From Pseudomonas coleopterorum (GTDB lineage Bacteria > Pseudomonadota > Gammaproteobacteria > Pseudomonadales > Pseudomonadaceae): a stretch of 64,000 nucleotides of DNA. The translations under genes were made by a program, and so were the position numbers. Positions 63,456-64,000 of this stretch are shown here, one piece after another (position 1 is the stretch's first letter; each line of letters opens with the position of its first letter). Below the pieces are notes generated by a model. That model had not been told where the DNA came from. It saw only the letters and a program-made list of their open reading frames with translations, and ran no database searches. The stretch spans positions 2,666,001 to 2,730,000 of the forward strand of contig NZ_FNTZ01000001.1 in the NCBI RefSeq assembly GCF_900105555.1, given 5' to 3'.

Positions 63456-63956
63456 TCAGGCGCGGACGGCGAAGAGCCCCCGCTTGAGTAGGTAATCAGC
63501 GAACTGCGAGCGGCTGGGCCGGTCTGGCGCCGCCGGCAACAGTCTGCTGCTGGTGCTGCTGATCGCGGCGTACTCACGCGTCACAGCGCCTTCGACACGC
63601 TCCAGGGTGACCGCGCCCTTGCGCGAATCAACCGGGTCAACGTCATCGGCATGGATCTCGGCGGCAAGCGCCATCTGCCCGTACTGGATACGTGCAGGAA
63701 TGTAGTTGGAAGGCTTGATCTCGGTATCGACGATCACGTCCTTCCGGGGCCAGGCCAAGGCCTGATCCGGGTTTGTTCGGCGTCCTTTCCACTTCATGCC
63801 ATTCATCGCCAAGGCGGCCCGGCGCAGCAGCGCCTCCTGCGCCACCTCATCGGCCGGAATGGTCACGCCATACATCATGGCGTAGCTGACCAGTTCCTCC
63901 GCCGTTGAGTAGCTGTCGGCATTTGGCTTGCCGGTACCGTCCTCGATGATGAGCAT
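63456..63956 (-). CDS. DnaT-like / head-completion adaptor protein
   Basis: 166 residues. The start MLIIEDGTGKPNADSYSTAEELVSYAMMYG is the signature of the 'DnaT-like single-stranded-DNA-binding' family found upstream of head-tail connectors in Pseudomonas phages, where it is more likely a head-completion protein. KWKGRRTNPDQALAWPR is also conserved. 63361-63455 contains only a short GC-rich hairpin. Confidence 0.85.
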   Translation of the reverse strand: MLIIEDGTGKPNADSYSTAEELVSYAMMYGVTIPADEVAQEALLRRAALAMNGMKWKGRRTNPDQALAWPRKDVIVDTEIKPSNYIPARIQYGQMALAAEIHADDVDPVDSRKGAVTLERVEGAVTREYAAISSTSSRLLPAAPDRPSRSQFADYLLKRGLFAVRA

Positions 63957-63959
63957 GGA

Positions 63960-64000
63960 TTATTCCTTCGTGGTTTTCCCGGCCTTGGCGGCCTCGGTGT
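63960..64000 (-). CDS. C-terminal end of a further prophage gene, cut by the window edge
   Basis: The last 12 codons (TEAAKAGKTTKE) and a TAA stop at 63960-63962 are visible, with the next ATG only three bases after the stop. Alanine/lysine-rich end; product cannot be named. Confidence 0.5.
   Translation of the reverse strand, partial: TEAAKAGKTTKE

Larger units (their letters stand above)
46493..64000. mobile_element. prophage, lysis-tail-connector part of a siphovirus-like (lambda-like tail) phage
   Basis: A continuous minus-strand series runs from connector proteins through tail tube, frameshifted chaperones, tape measure, tail-tip proteins (DUF2460, DUF2163, NlpC/P60, gpJ-like), fibre, lysozyme and Rz/Rz1 to an SOS-controlled gene. 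This order is that of long, non-contractile-tailed Pseudomonas phages; no sheath or baseplate gene for a contractile tail is seen. The left boundary is approximate and the right end lies outside the window. All visible structural genes are intact. Confidence 0.88.

Noticed and set aside
1..64000. CRISPR array, rRNA, tRNA, insertion sequence
   Set aside because: No regularly spaced short repeats, no tRNA-like cloverleaf, no rRNA and no transposase gene were seen.

Overview
The window is about 65% GC and carries typical Pseudomonas genes. It starts inside a pvdA-type ornithine hydroxylase and contains a PvdS-like sigma factor and a PvdE/SyrD-type exporter. It splits into two unrelated halves: a siderophore locus (1 to about 44.3 kb) and the lysis, tail and head-completion part of a siphovirus-like prophage (about 46.5 kb to the right edge). 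A short stretch of small genes lies between them.

Siderophore locus. A minus-strand operon of about 34 kb runs from a type II thioesterase (GTG start at 34734) through a stand-alone TauD/SyrP-type hydroxylase and five proteins: FAAL-ACP-C-TauD, interface-A-PCP, C-A-PCP-E-C-A-PCP, C-A-PCP-E-C-A-PCP-E-C-A-PCP and C-A-PCP-TE. It ends in the ornithine N5-hydroxylase that runs off the left edge. I aligned the adenylation pockets by eye. They read as Asp (about DLTKIGHVGK), Ser, Ser, Ser, a DGE-type basic pocket (about DGEASGGVTK), Ser, Asp. With the epimerisation domains the inferred product is acyl-(OH)Asp-D-Ser-L-Ser-D-Ser-D-(N-acyl-N-OH)Orn-L-Ser-(OH)Asp. That is a hexadentate lipopeptide siderophore with two beta-hydroxyaspartates and one hydroxamate, the architecture of the cupriachelin/taiwachelin/serobactin class. 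A GNAT N-hydroxyornithine acyltransferase on the plus strand suggests the hydroxamate is acetylated, not formylated.

Export, uptake and control. A cyclic-peptide-type ABC exporter (34927-36573) faces away from a FhuD-like binding protein and a fused FhuB-like permease; no matching ATPase gene is in the window. A TonB-dependent receptor without a signalling domain, an MbtH-like protein and a PvdS-like ECF sigma factor follow. Four promoters carry a PvdS-type box (T-A-A-(A/T)-(T/G), 16 bases, CGT): those of the thioesterase operon, the exporter, the acyltransferase and mbtH. The sigma gene itself has a sigma70 promoter overlapped by a Fur-box-like sequence. The simplest reading is the cascade iron -> Fur -> PvdS-like sigma -> biosynthesis and export.

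Junction (44.4-46.5 kb). This holds an orphan Phd-type antitoxin, two small membrane proteins, a ribbon-helix-helix protein with a tandem 11-bp operator, and about 750 bases with no convincing gene.

Prophage (about 46.5 kb to 64 kb). Apart from one AT-rich orphan gene, the genes are on the minus strand. From the right they are a DnaT-like/head-completion protein, an HNH endonuclease, three connector/terminator proteins, the tail tube, tail chaperones joined by a canonical -1 slippery site (GGGAAAC), a lipoprotein cargo gene, the tape measure, DUF2460, DUF2163, NlpC/P60 and gpJ-like tip proteins, a tail fibre, a coiled-coil protein, a GH24 lysozyme, and Rz with an embedded Rz1. Last are a UmuD-like S24 peptidase under a LexA box and its small partner. 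The head genes and the early/integrase region must lie outside the window.
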